The notes below the pieces were generated by a model. The model worked only from the letters and a program-made list of their open reading frames with translations, did no database searches and had not been told where the DNA came from. Of a stretch of DNA of 64,000 bases, positions 24,001 to 36,979 are shown in pieces. The DNA is from Gymnogyps californianus. Lineage: Eukaryota > Chordata > Aves > Accipitriformes > Cathartidae. The position numbers and the translations under genes were made by a program. Every line of letters begins with the position of its first letter. Position 1 is the stretch's first letter. The stretch lies in NCBI RefSeq assembly GCF_018139145.2, contig NC_059481.1, positions 11,520,368 through 11,584,367 of the forward strand. Direction: 5' to 3'.

Positions 24001-26365
24001 AAACACTAAATATAAAAAAGAAAAATAGACTAGGAGAATTAAGGTAGACTTAGAGATTCAGGCACTTATTTCCACTGAAATTCAGTTATCTAGGGCTTGG
24101 ACACCAGAATTCAGTAGACACCTTTGAAACTGCTTTCCACCTTTTCAGTACTCCCCATTTTGAAGGTAGTGGAAGGATTGGTACTGGATATCAGCATAAC
24201 AAAGAATCTTATCCAGCAGTGAAAAACGGATGGAAAAGTGTCAATATGAGAATAGAGCCACTTACTCTGGGTAGCAATTACAACAGGGCAAAGAAGTTAG
24301 TTTTGCCTCTAACATTGTCTAACCAAACATTAGACCTGGAGTCTAGAAACAGACTTGCAGTATTTTCTGCAGCTTTCTGTATCTTGTCTCCCTATTTTCT
24401 TTTTCCTCTTTGAAGGGGAGTTGTTTACTAGTGGTATAATTATAGCTTTGTTTTACTATGGTAAGGCTGTCAAGAAACACACCAGCAAGAGTCCAGAAAA
24501 ATCCCCCAAAGGCCACTCAGAGCATTCGTGCAAGTAATCAACAGTGATAAATTTAGCATGAAACATTTGGCCATGTAAGCTGCAGATTGAGAACAATGGA
24601 TTTCTCCAGCTATGATAGTAGGGACTAGCTGCCCCCCTATCCACTAATTATCTGTGAAAATGAGGGTTGGGGGTTGCTAGCAGGATTACTTTGCAACTGC
24701 TGAAAATTATGGTGATTTTGAGAAAGTAGCAGTCAAAGAAAATGTCTGTACATGTTTGTTTGCCAAAACCAGCACAGCTCATACTTGGCCATGTTTTAAA
24801 GTTTTGAGCAAAATGTATCCTACCATTTCAGTATTGCTTCAATGCTGAACAAGCTGAACTAGCAACATGAACACTGTGGCAGCCTGAGGTAGTAAAAGCC
24901 CTCAGGAAACACTTGAAGATGTCAAAGCATCTGTTGTTTTCCCCACTAATTTTGTGCACTTGTGGTAGGGAGAGGCCATGACATGGAGCTGGTCTTCTGT
25001 CTATGAAGATGTGGTAGTCTTCCACCATTTCCTGGAGATGTGCTAATTTGGGGAACAGAGCCAATGGGAGATGAACAGTGGAAATATTGCAGAGATTTGC
25101 TTCCCAGGACAGGTTTTCTATGAGAGATGATAATGTGGGCCCACATTCTATTCTTATATGTGCTGGAAGTTTTTTGAGATCATGGAAAGAATAGAGATGG
25201 CATTAATGGTCTCATTGATTATAAATTTTACTCTGTCAGTTTAAGCAAAATCATAGTCATCCCATTTACTGTCTAGAATATGCAACTTCTCCAGAAGATA
25301 TCTAGCTTTGTTAATTCAAGAAAAGGGAAATATTGGAAACAGACTGATAATTCAGGTCTTTATGGGCCTGCTCTTTTGTGGAGGCTGCTAGCCTATAGGT
25401 CCCTCCTGTCAGTTGGCAATTTCCAGGTTTTTCTCCTGGATGTGTATCATTGCATGATTATTCTAACTGCTTTTGGGAAAGAGTTGTGCAAAGCATACTC
25501 AGTCCTTTGTTTTATAGATAGTTGTTATTACAAAATGAACATAGCCTCAGATACTTAGTAAAAAGTATATTTTAAAAAACAATGAAACTTGAAGAAGACA
25601 AGAAGACTGCAAATATTCATAGCTCCCTTAGTGAAGGTCTTGAAAAAATTCAACAGTATATCTTTATATTACACTGTACAAGCTTTGAGGCAGACATCTC
25701 CATCGCATGCAGACCACAGTATATTAGACAGCACACTGAATTCTGCATTAATGACTTTCAAATAGTCCTCACAACTCATGATATTGCTTGAGCTGTGGGA
25801 ACAGTTTTCTGTGAGGCTTACTGCCAAATCTTTCACTTTTGTTATTCTCTTACGAAACTGTGGCAATTTAGCACAAGCCTGTACTAAAAGCTCACATTTT
25901 ATATACTCAAGAAGTGCAAAAATCAATCCATGAGCAGGCAGAGAAATACTAAAATGCTTGTAGTCTGAAAGGGGGCTACCTGCAAACCCATTTCATCAGT
26001 TTGGCTAAGTACCCCAACGTCAGGAAGCTTATCTGATCCATCTAGACTTCTTGATGATGAAAATCTCACAAAAACAAAGGATTTCTGAGACTTCATGATT
26101 TCAGTCATTCAGAAAATACCATGAGAAGCATTTATGCTTCCTTCATATTGCATTTTTTGCTGTCTGCAGACAAATCAGAAAATGCGAACACTGAACAACT
26201 CTCAAAAAAGTAACCTTTTTTAAAATCCCTAACATTTTTGGCTTGTGTCTAATGACAAAAATGAAGTAATTCTGTTCCCGCTTTTGACACAGCTGACTGA
26301 TCCCTGCTGAGAACGAGTGTTCACACTTGCTTGCTTCAATAAGTAAGACATGAAAAGGATGTCAG
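21060..26365. other. Unique non-coding DNA
   Basis: No gene supported. Apart from the 16-bp tandem at 23988-24019 and T-rich runs near 23727, nothing is recognisable. Overlapping opposite-strand frames at 24219-25146 and 25280-26108 carry no domain. Confidence 0.6.
23988..24019. repeat. Perfect 16-bp tandem duplication (two copies)
   Basis: CACTAAATATAAAAAA occurs twice in direct succession (23988-24003 and 24004-24019) with no mismatch, which points to a recent slippage or duplication event. Confidence 0.9.
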
Positions 26366-26430
26366 GGACCAAATTCCAGCCAGGTGTAAATAGGTGTAAT
26401 TCTACTGAGATCGAGGGAATTTTACCCCAG
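26366..26430. repeat. Trace of an old amniote palindromic repeat
   Basis: GGGACCAAATTCCAGCCAGG, TGTAAATAGGTGTAATTCTA and CTGAGATCGAGGGAATTTTACCCC follow the remembered string 'GCCAAATTCACCCCTGGTGTAACTCCACTGAAGTCAATGG' in order. About 65 bp is visible. The parent family is partly self-complementary, so orientation is open. Confidence 0.4.
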
Positions 26431-29400
26431 AGATTTTTAGAGCCTTTCACAGATGCAAATTAAGTGACCTTTCTGGTTCCACTTTACAAATGATTTGTAA
26501 TGAAAACACAATTGGTATGAAGCTTCATTATTATGGCAAACCGTTTCATACTGTGACAATCCAGCTCCCTTCAGACAGAATAAATGCAAGACATTGTCCG
26601 AATCGAATGGAAAAATGCTTATTCCTGAGGGGGTTTCAACCCTGAGTTTCTTGACTGTGGGATGTTTTCTGATCTGCCTACCTCCCAATAGGTCCTTAGC
26701 TTGTCAATACAAGTGTTTTGGCATCCTGTCATTTTCCCAAGAGACATTTAGTCTTTTGTGTTCCAACTTTCCATATATACTGCGGTGTTTAAAGAAAGAT
26801 TTTTCAAAAGACATGCTCCAGTGAATAAATAAATATAACAATGACCACAGTCAAAGTGTACTCCAGTTCCAGAGGAATTACTGGTTCTGACTGTGCTGTC
26901 CATGGTGTAGGGAAATCTTTGATACCTCTGCTATCTCAGAAAACAGAATCAATCTTTTAACTGTGCCCTGGATTCTAATGCAGATCCTGGATTGCAGCAG
27001 GATAGAGAACCATAAGATATGTACTTATTCACACACAGTATGCTCCTCTCCTCCCATCACCCACCACAAGAACAAATCCTGGTAACTAACTTCTTGTACC
27101 TTTTCACAGGCATCTCAGTTAGAAGATGAAACATTTCTTAAAATGATCCACAATTCAGCTCAACAGATTATTAACTAGAACAGTCTCCTCGAACTGAAAC
27201 TGAGCTTTAAACAGAAAAAAAGTTCCCAAATTGCATTTCCTTGAAATTGGAATTCCTTGCCGTTTACGTGTCTCTGCATGCATTTAATGGTAATAACTTA
27301 AAAATATTAACAGCTTAATGATATTAAAATGGAAGAATAGCTTGGAGAACAATGCTAAAGCATCCAGAGTCATTGTTACATTTTTACTTTTCAAAGGAAG
27401 GTTCAAGTCAGATCCCAAAGATAAAGAGCCAGAACACTTATGAAAAATAACTCATCACATTGTGTCCCAAAATAAAGCAGTACGTACTTAATGCCTCCTG
27501 ATAGAAGTGTGTCCAGTAAATTTCCCAGACTAGATTTTTACATGTACCTTTAAGTGAAAGAAGCCCCTGAGCCACTCTCTGCTGACCAAAACCAGAGCAA
27601 AGTTCTGTTAGCAGTTCAGCCACCTCTAATCGGTGGAAGTTTAAGGGGCTTTTGAAAGACTGAACAAAGTGCATGCGGCTAAGATGAAGCGCTTGTCAAC
27701 TCCAGGGAGTAATCCAACAGTTGCAAGCCAGAGTCAATCTGTTCCTTGCATGATGGCACAGATACAGCTGCAAGCAAAGGCCATTCAATTTACTGAGAAA
27801 TGTAGAGTCAGCTATGACCAGATTCAGGGAAATGTGATCCTTTGCGTTTGAGATACCTGCTAGAAAGAACTGGTGCCATGGCCATATTTAATGCTCCAGA
27901 TGGCATAGTTCCTCATTAAATGGTGTTGCTGCAAGCCCTTCACATTCATCCTGTGACACATTGTTAGGTTATACATTTCCTACAGTAATGTTTTCTTCAG
28001 CCAGAAAAAGGGAGTTTTTAAATGATGCTGAACCTATCAACAAAGAAAGCATAGATGACTATTTCCTATGCTTAATTACATACAAAAATAACATTATCAA
28101 GAACAGATTGCAGAAACTCCAGTGTTCAGGCTTTCCAGAGCCTGTGTTGCTGTCCAGCTTTAATTCTGTATACTTCTTCCTCAGGCATATGCATTTTGAT
28201 TTACTGTAATATTTTTACCACTAGACCCCAGCCACTCTTAGTGCAGTGAATGTGAATAGCTGTTCAGTGATTTGTTATTTGTTCTGTCCTCATGGCTGAC
28301 AGCGTGTCCAGACCCTGCTCTGGAGATAAAATTAATAATTCTCCTACGGGCTTTTCTATGATGCAGATCACCTAGCAAATAAAATTTCAGACCAAATGAT
28401 TAAAGTTTGGCAGAGTTAAATGGTATTTGAAAATGGGGTGTTAAAATGGGAAACATCAGTACATTTAATAATAGGAGGCACTACCATTCCCACCTGTGTT
28501 AAAATTCTGCCTTTGAAATGTATTAAAAGTGACTTCAACTATAGCTGGCTGTTTTGTCCATTCCAGGATAGGTCAGCAGGGGTAACTGAACAGCAACAGT
28601 GTTTAAGGATTGCAAAGAACTAATCTCTAGGGATTGCTCTGAATCAAACTTAAAACTCACATACACGTAAAAACATCTACCAGCTAATTCCTTGAGTACT
28701 TGATGAGATAAAAATGAATGTTTTCAAATGAGTTATGGCTGGGAAAGTGGCTGTAAAACAGAAGCAGTTGTCACACCTTTAAGAAGACATAGGTGGACAT
28801 ATCCTTTGCTGTGAATGCTCATTCAGTGTCATCAAAATGCAAAGATATCTACTGTGACTGTGGCATAATGAAGATGGTCTAAACATTATCAGTAGTATGT
28901 ACAGATGTGTAAAATGCCAACTATGAAGAGAAAATGCATGTTTCATCCAAAGTTACCTAAATAAATGGGGAGCTTTAGTGCTATGAAGTGAGCCTGTCTG
29001 TGCCTAGTCAGAGGAGGAAGTTAATCCCCCAAATCCAGGGAGACTGTAGTTTAAAAATCAGCCTTCCAAAGAGCACTTAGTTCTCCTGGCTCTTTGTCTG
29101 TGATAATTCACTTCCAGAGCAATATTATCGATCAGTCACTCTGAATCAATAATATTTGCATGCACTTATGTGTAGTTCATGCTAAGGAGGGTAAGCCAGA
29201 GCTAATCAAGCTAAAACATCATTTGTACACTTGGCAGCTCCCTGCTAACTTTGAACAGTCCGGTACATAAAAGCATAAAGATCAAAAGACCTAGAACCGA
29301 AATAGTGAGGACAGCTGATTTTTAAATGGAATGACTATAAAAGTCAAGTGCCTCATGAAAGCATATGGGTTTCTACAAAGCTAAATGAGAGATCTTGCTA

Positions 29401-29954
29401 ATACCCAAATGCAGGCAATAAATTACTCACAACCAGCCGATAGTTCTCAGATCTCTCTGACTAACAGTATCTGAACACCTCCCATATATTTAAAAACCAA
29501 AATAATTCTTTTTCAGAACCTGTAGGAAGAACAGCTTGATGGATATCTATTATTTGTTTGATCATAAGTGAGAGCAAAGATCAGCCTCTATGCTAATCAG
29601 GATTTCCTAGTCTGTGAAGAGATTATTTTTCAGATCAGTTTGAATTATTTTATTTAAGATCCTCACATCAGGATACCAGATACCTACACCAAACTGCAGC
29701 TATATTTTGTTCCCCTTTATAAAAAGTGGCAGCATCAATAGTGCTTTGAATAAGGACATCTCATTGATGAAGTAAAATGCATATGCAATTATATAGGTCC
29801 GAGATTTGGGGGAGGGGAGGTACCTTCATTGTGTCTGCATTTATACACAGTACACTTACATGTGAAGAGCCTCTCCTTCTTATCACTTGCAGATATTTAG
29901 AACCTATTTGTGCCTAAACTATTTAACTCTTCTGAACCTAATCTAAATTTGCCA
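26431..29954. other. Unique non-coding DNA
   Basis: No gene or recognised repeat. Frames of 60-83 codons here overlap on both strands and have no recognisable domains. Confidence 0.6.
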
Positions 29955-30990
29955 TCTCTCTGTAGAGAACTCACAGCTTTATCTCTATATTCCAGACCTG
30001 TCTCATTCTGCTCAAAATAAAATTGGTCGGTCTTCCTAGCGTTGCTTTGTGGTTGTCTGTCCATCAGCTTGAACTGGACTAAAACAGAACTTTTAATCTT
30101 TCTCTCTGTCATGTCCTTCTTCAATCACTAAGGACAACACTGCAATCCCGCTTGTTACTTAGGCCAGTAACTGGAGTATCACACTTGTCTTGTAATGCTT
30201 TCTGGGTCCTCAAAGTCACATTATATCTAAATCCTGCAAGGTCAGTTTTTTATTTTTATTTTTTTTTAAATCTTAGATATAGCCTCTCCAATCCTGCCCA
30301 CACAGCTAAAAAACTCATCCAGAGACTGTTCATCTCACTTCTTGATTACTGCAACATCCTTTTTACTGGCATTGCGAATGCATTTTGCTCTGTCCATATC
30401 CATCTAGAACATTGCTGCCAAGACTGTTTTCCTAGCTTGTTGCTTTAACCGTATCCTTGCAGGAGAAGCGCAGGCAGTGGAGTTTAATCTGGGCAGCACA
30501 GAGTTCCCTTATAGCTCATTTACACCAAGTAAATGAAGGTACCCTATTTTATTTAGCACTACTTGACTAGTTTCCTTCTCCTACCCTACCCAGGAGAGTT
30601 TGCATTCACTTCCTGCACCTCTTGCTTCCTTCTACAGGCTGGCTTGTGGTGGTTCACCCCTTGTGTTTTTCAAATGAGCATCCAATGTGCCTTTCTCTGT
30701 TCTTTTTATACACAGGCAACATGGTCAAAGGGATTTCACAGAGCTGCTTCATTGTTCTGCTCAAATACCTAAATTGCCATCATCTGTACAAAATAAAATC
30801 ATGTTGTTAGTGTATGATGCTGCCACTGATCATACTGACAAATATTACTTGCTGAGCATCTCCCTTCACTCTGCCTGACAGCACCTCAACTCTTTCCTTA
30901 AACACAGATTGTGTGCTCCTTGGGGTAAAGATTATGTTTGAGACATGGGTCATGCAGTAGAGCACCTACTTGTGACTACTAACTATAACA
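29955..30990 (+). mobile_element. Ancient CR1/L3-type LINE fragment with a dead reverse transcriptase and 3' tail
   Basis: Translated blocks match the C-terminal half of a CR1/L2/L3-type reverse transcriptase in order. ENSQLYLYIPD begins at 29965, where relatives have ..DDTQLYLSIPD. LNWTKTELLIF (30069-30101) corresponds to the conserved LNxxKTE block. DNTAIPLVT begins at 30133, and ISKSCK follows. HTAKKLIQRLFISLLDYCNI contains LDYCN at 30341-30355, the SRLDYCN block of this family. AAKTVFLACCFN then follows at about 30415. The catalytic YADD position (29959-29970) now reads S-V-E-N, and in-frame stops and frame shifts interrupt the blocks, so the element is dead. At about 30907 the 3' tail reads AGATTGTGTGCTCCTTGGGG, ending in an A-rich run near 30990. 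30450-30890 is too diverged to follow. The 5' part of the element is missing. Relative names are from memory; the RT homology itself is clear. Confidence 0.78.
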
Positions 30991-32669
30991 AAAAAAAATA
31001 CAATGTACTGGTATATATGTTCCTATTTTGGTGTTCTATGACTCTGGATATGCAAAATATGCAATCTATCATCACATGTATGCCAAGTGTTAGGTTTGTG
31101 CCCCATCCAAATCCATCTACCTCAGTAGTGTTTATAGAATAATGCTTCGGTACTTAGACACATGAAAAATTGAACATTTTCAACATGTATGCTTAGAGCA
31201 TTGTGCTTACAAGTCACGGTTACACTAGCCATGAAGAATAAAGTGTGTGTATGGACAGGTGGAGAGAAATTTGGAGTGAAAAGAAAACCTATCTCTGTTA
31301 GTATGGATAATAGTTCTCTGACTATTTTATGATTTTCAGTATCAGATACAGTAATAGCAATGATTATGAATCTCAAGAAAATGTTTTTTCATTAAGGAGA
31401 GGAGAAAAGAGAGACAGAAAACTTAGATCTTTCGCCAGCATTCACTACAATGTTCAACTAATCTGATCTGGGGAAAAATCCAAAATTAATACTGTCAAAC
31501 TGAGCAGCAGATGTTGAAAAAGAATCAGGCACTGCAAGAAAATTGATGTGCCAATGAAAATTAGACAGACAGGAAATTCTCACTAAACAAAACCCAGCAG
31601 GTTACAGCGGCACAAAAACCCTAGCTTAGATCATCTAGCCAGTTCATTTTTGTGTAACCATATTAATGGTTGGGGTTTTTTTTACTTGTTATATGTATAT
31701 TTGTGTAGTAAAAAGAAATCTTCTGTATGCTATTTTAACCTTCTGCAAAACATCTTTTCTCTGTTCACTGGAGTCTCAGCCAGATTGGCTTCACCTCACT
31801 TGTGAGACTTTCTACGCTGTCTTCTAACTTGTCAGCACGCACTTCTCTTCAGCACCCATTGTTTGCCTTTGTATCTGGGTATAGACAAAGAGTCTTCACT
31901 TGATTGTTTGCAAGAGTATGAAATAAATTTACATTCCTCAGAGTAATGGGTTTCCATTTCCAGAGGCTAAGCCAAGGAACAGCTGAATTTAGAAGCAGAC
32001 TTGTTTGCAGGGTGGCTGCAGCATCAGTCTGTAGTGTAGGTGGTTATGCATAGTACAGGCACTTTTAGGGTATGGAGTTTATGTTATCCCTAGATTGTTC
32101 AGACAAGAGCCCAAATATTGGAATGGTGTCTGCAGATTTGGAGATTCTTTTGCCAGCTACAGCTGCTGGGCCTCTCATTTAAGTTCTTAAAACAGATGCG
32201 ATTAGGTCAAACATTTTTGAGCCAAAAGCTTGAAAAATGTAATAATTTGAAAACCAAAAAAAGACTAATCTTCTGTGTCTTCTAACTCATCTCATGTTTT
32301 CTCTCAGATAGCAGCTGCTGCTTTAAGTTGCACACAGCATTATTATTTTTGTTTCCCTGGTTTGACTCATTTCTTTTGGAAATAGATCTCTTAGCTTGTT
32401 TTTGGCAAGCAGAATTCTGGCCTGACTGTGGATTTTTCTCTTGCTCTCACTCACTCACACATACTTTGCTTCCTTTGCTGTTTTTCCAGCTTTTTAGCTG
32501 TTCCTCCCTCTGCCATACTTGCTACAAGCACTGGGGGCTCGTGCATTAGCATCAGGCAGTATCTATGGACTAACTATGTCCTGGTACCTATGTACTGACT
32601 CTGTTAACACGTTAACAAATAAAGGCATGTTAAGAGATTATTTTGTATTCAGGGATGTGAAAAATAACT

Positions 32670-32722
32670 AAAAAAAAAAAAAAAAATTTGCTCTGTTTCC
32701 ATGTGTGTGTGTGCATGTGTAT
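32670..32722. repeat. A17 tract plus TG-rich microsatellite
   Basis: Seventeen A (32670-32686) are followed 15 bases later by (TG)6 at 32702-32713 and an impure TG extension. No retroposon body is recognisable upstream of the A tract. Confidence 0.85.
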
Positions 32723-35316
32723 GTTAGAACTGTGAGAGGAAGACTGGGACTGTGGTTAATGTTACTGGCTTTGGACCGAAGAAATACATTTGCTGTATAT
32801 GAGCCAACACCCTTACCAGATGGCAAACCTTTTAGCTGAGCTGGATTAGGACAGGTAAGCAGCAGTGTGCAGACCAACTATTGCACTGGCAAGAGTCTGA
32901 GCTTTCCTGTCCTGGTTTAACTGATCTCCTGTTTTCTTGGGATATGTATGAGTATAGGTTACAGCGGTGCAGATTTTGGTATGCCTTGCCAGAGATGGAG
33001 ACAGGAATCCACACAGAATTGTGTACAGTTTTCCCTTGGAGGTAGCACAATGGAAATTTTTCATCAGTGAGATGCGAGTAGGGACTCTGCCACTGCACCA
33101 GTAATTGTTTATCAGTGCAAGGGCATAGGGAGCTTTTCCTGGATACTCTGTCTTAAGTCCTTTACATATGTATTGTGCTAATAGCATCCTACTGTCTCTA
33201 TAATCTGATAATTATCCAGAAGTTTCTCTTCAATGCCAGAAATTATTCCTCCATAGATTTAGGTATATGCCATTCTCTTCTTCCCAAGCCCGTCACTCCA
33301 TTCCATGCAATTTAGAACAACCCTTAGATAAAACTTAACACAAAAAGAAAGTAGAAATCACTGAAGAGAAGCTAATCCCTGTGTTTAGAGTCAAAAGACT
33401 CCATAGGAGTAAGGAACAAGTAAGAACCAAATCCAGATCTCACTGGGGTTCCAAGAAAGTTTCACCAGAATAAAGTGGGTCATTCTGAAAACTCTTTGCC
33501 AGACAATAAGGCTCTGAAGTTGCTGTCAAGCTTGGAGAGTGGCAGGATGAGTGGATGGTATCAATACATTCTCTGTTCTTCATTACAGGATGTTTTCCTG
33601 AATTGATTACAACCTGGTGAAGCTGCTGGGTAAGTTAATAAATTTAGTGGGGTAGGGAGAATACTGGTGGAGGAGCAGCACAGTTTTTATGTATCCAACT
33701 TTAAATATCATAACAGATCTGATTTTCCCAGTCTGAGGTTCAGGCCACTGAATCTGGAACAGAGCTGACTGGAAAAGCATATATTTTGCTTAAAGTGTTG
33801 CTCTGTGTTAAGCATGTACTTTAACTATTTTCCCAAACTGGTACTTCTCTCAGGTTTTATTAGCACTCTTAGCACCCTAAATAAGATTGGAGTAAAGAAA
33901 GGAAGCAAAATTTCTCTGATGAATATGTCAGTTAAATGTCTTTCTTTTTCCCTGAAGAAGGTCATAATGCTTTTTTTTTCAGATCTGCGGAGGAACTGAA
34001 GTGATACATGAGCACTTAGCAATAAACATTTTTAATGGAGACCCCTATCCCCAGCTTAATTTCTGCCCTCAGTCATATTGCATTAATCAATATCAGTGAT
34101 GTTCCTAGTGGTTTCATTGCACCCTGTGAACAATTTTGCTGCTTGGAATTACAGAAACGTGCCTTGAGTGTATTTTGATACTCAGATTTAATAACAGGGG
34201 ATCCAATATCGATTTTAACGGGAAATTGTTTGCGTATGTGTGCACACATCTGTGCTTTTCTGTGCACCAGTTTCCTGTGCACTGAATAGTCACGCTCCAG
34301 TCCAGTACTTGTAACTGTTACAATACTGAAAGATTATCAGAAATGGTACAAACCATGACAATAGTGATTAGAGGAAAGTGATTAACTGACTAATATGACC
34401 TTGCTTCACTGCAAATTATATACAAGTTCCCCACGCGTCGCATTCAGTGTTACTCACATGCAGTTTCTACCAAGCATTCTTGGCAGTGTGAGTTTTCACA
34501 AAATTTAGCCTGTAACACTATCTGTCAAATGATAGCATTAGTCTTTGTTTGGATGGGCTCAAGTCTTAAATCTAGGATTCTGAAGCCAATATTTGTAGTT
34601 ACTCACAATTCCTTTTCTGAGTGAAATGCACCCATGGGCAAATAGGCAAGTGGAACCTTAAACAGGCAAATGAGAGCTGTGGGCTTAGAATGCACTTTCT
34701 GCTGGTAATATTCACAATTATTCAAAACTGCATAGTTGAATTTGATTTTCAGTGAAATGTACTACTTCACCAACAGCCAGAAAGAGACATACGTGCTATT
34801 CAAACCCATTTCAAGCCATTTTTAGAGGGCTTATATGGGCCATTAGGACTGCTGGGGAGTTCAGCCCCTGGGAACAGCCTTTGCATGTTGTTTTGCTTTC
34901 ACCTACACAGAGCAAAGGCACTGGGCTGTGCATGGGTCCTAACTTTTAGATGAGCTTCATCAAAACACAAGTGAAAAGTAATTTCAAAAAATCTCTACAG
35001 GCTATTTCAGCACTGTGTTTAAGTGAGTATTTTTAAAGTTTTTTCTTAAACCACGCTTCTAACTGCTAACACAAGCCACGGCACAGAAATATTTGTAAGT
35101 ATGTGTACTTATTCACTACTCATGGTTCAAGAAAAAATATGCCTCTGACATTCACAGAAAATTCAGCCCAAATATTTCACAGGCTGATGAGTTGCAGTAT
35201 TTAAGGAAAGGTTAGGGGTTCTTGAGTTTAGAGGTAGCCAAATTAATGAAGAAAATTAAAGTGGCTGGTCAATTTTAATTTTTAACAGTTCATAAATTTC
35301 CAGGCAATAAACACAC

Positions 35317-35333
35317 TTTTTTTTTTTTTTTTT
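35317..35333. repeat. T17 homopolymer
   Basis: Seventeen T in AT-rich surroundings; no element recognised on either side. Confidence 0.9.
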
Positions 35334-36557
35334 AATTGAGAGCAGATTATTCCTTGGCATATGGGATCTGAAGGTTCCCATGTGTGTTCTTAAAGTAACT
35401 TTCCATTAAACAATGTACTTTTATTGGTATGCTTTCATACAGTCCTTCAAAGTCCTGCTCACCAATACATACCAACTCAACACACCCTTTGAGTGGGTCA
35501 GGAAAATATCACTGCCTTTCTTCTCCCACTACATGATGACATGAGAGCAGACAAGGAGCGCTGTACTGAAGCTGATGATCTTTCACAGGACTATGGCCTT
35601 AGACCTTCTGCTTTCTATGTAGGTTAATAGAAACGTCTTCCTGCAGGTAACTGCCTTTTTATGTAACAGGATTTTTTGTTATTATTTAGTAACAAAAACA
35701 GACGTTCAAAAGTTATATCTATATTAATTACTACAGACTGCTCCTATAAAAAGTACTTAAAATATAGCATGGATAACTATTTTCTTTAATAGCAATACCT
35801 TACATTTATTAAACATGTTTCCAGTTACCAAACCTTTCTGTGACTTTTCTCAGCCATAAGCTTTCAGCAAAAAGGACTATAGCCATAATATATGTATCCA
35901 TCATAAGGATAAAGTGTTTGTGTTCAATTTAAAAACTATTTTAAAAATGATTGCACAATGAGGGTGCATAAATCGCTGGAGTTTATAGTATCACACTACA
36001 CAAGATTTGTAAAGGGGTTGTATTCAATATTCATAAAATTAAAGAAAACCTTATTAAATCACAGCAGCTCTACTACTATGAAGACAAAGAGTGCTGTCTT
36101 GAGCAATATTTACAGATGCACCTTTGTACATAGACCGAGAGGGTGAGATTAATCCATAGACTTTTGGATAATACATAGCACAGACTGTCTTCCATGGAAG
36201 CAAATTCTGCTGATTTGCATGACACATACAGAGCAAGACATACGCATCCTGGGGGTCCCAGGTAACACTTGCTCTGTATTTGTTGCTGTTGTGTTGTGGC
36301 AGGAGCTGCCACTGAGAGAGGTTTGAGTATGTTTGTCCATGCTGGAGAAACCAGGGGCACAGGAGGGATAGTTGCCACCCAGTCAGGACACAGCCAGCCT
36401 GTACATGCGGCCCTGGGTCTGGGTACCCAAGGCACTCTGATGGCTGATCACACAGACACGACCAGTATTTTACTGTAAGCTGTAAAAATAAAGGAATTAA
36501 ACTCTTCTCCACAACTCCTGTGAATTGCAAAAGGTCTAATGTGTCATTCTTGCAAGT

Positions 36558-36768
36558 GAATTTAGACATAGGGAAACATCTTCCAACAATAACGATAAGT
36601 AAGCACTAAAACTGGTTACCTGGGGATGTTGCAGGAAATGGAACATCAGATGCTTTTAAGATCATGTTGGACAAATGACTCTCAGGCACTGCAGAAGAGA
36701 TGATCCTGTGATTTGGCCTAGGGACAGGATTAGATCACTCTCAGAGTCTTTTGTAGTTTCTGTTCTGT
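36558..36768 (+). mobile_element. CR1 LINE 3' end, old and diverged
   Basis: Blocks follow the CR1 3' end in order: AATTTAGACATAGGGAAACA, then ACTAAAACTGGTTACCTGGG (CR1: ACACTGGAACAGGTTGCCCAGAG), GATGCTTTTAAGATCATG, TTGGACAAATGACTCTCAGG, GGACAGGATTAGATCACTCT (CR1: GGTTGGACTAGATGACCTCT), and finally TTCTGTTCTGTGA, a remnant of the terminal ATTCTATGA-type octamers. The copy is truncated at its 5' end, as almost all CR1 copies are. CR1 is the dominant LINE of birds and reptiles. High divergence indicates an old insertion. Confidence 0.8.
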
Positions 36769-36979
36769 GAGCTCTCACCCAAGAAAGACAAGCTGGGGTA
36801 CACCAGCTTGCACTGAGGGCCCATTTCCTCTCCCTTTCCTCTTCTTCACTCCCAGCTCTGTTAAATCAACATCTGTCTAGTTGGACAGATGTGTACGTAC
36901 ACATACACAAAAGGGGCAGAAAAGGATTTGGGCCCTCATGTTGTAAAACACAGCTCAAGGAAGTTAAGAGGAAAGCAGC

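Larger units (their letters stand above)
30991..36557. other. Unique non-coding DNA
   Basis: No gene supported. Contains A17 at 32670-32686 followed by a TG-rich run (32702-32722), and T17 at 35317-35333. Three overlapping minus-strand frames at 36054-36569 (longest 171 codons) share the same DNA, lack domains, and the longest starts inside the CR1 fragment, so they are not treated as genes. TGTCCTGGTTTAACTG at 32908 resembles the LTR start by only 11 bases. Confidence 0.6.

Noticed and set aside
30152..30448. 98-codon frame read as a possible host gene
   Set aside because: Its second half is LINE reverse transcriptase (LDYCN block). The first half is out of frame with the element, whose own frame carries stops, so it is a decayed transposon.
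32908..32930. Possible third LTR start (TGTCCTGGTTT)
   Set aside because: Only 11 bases match; the following sequence shows no U3, TATA box or end of the family. The same holds at 10693.
36054..36569. 171-codon minus-strand open frame with two more frames nested in the same DNA
   Set aside because: Three overlapping frames on one strand cannot all be real, none has a domain, and the longest begins inside a CR1 LINE fragment.
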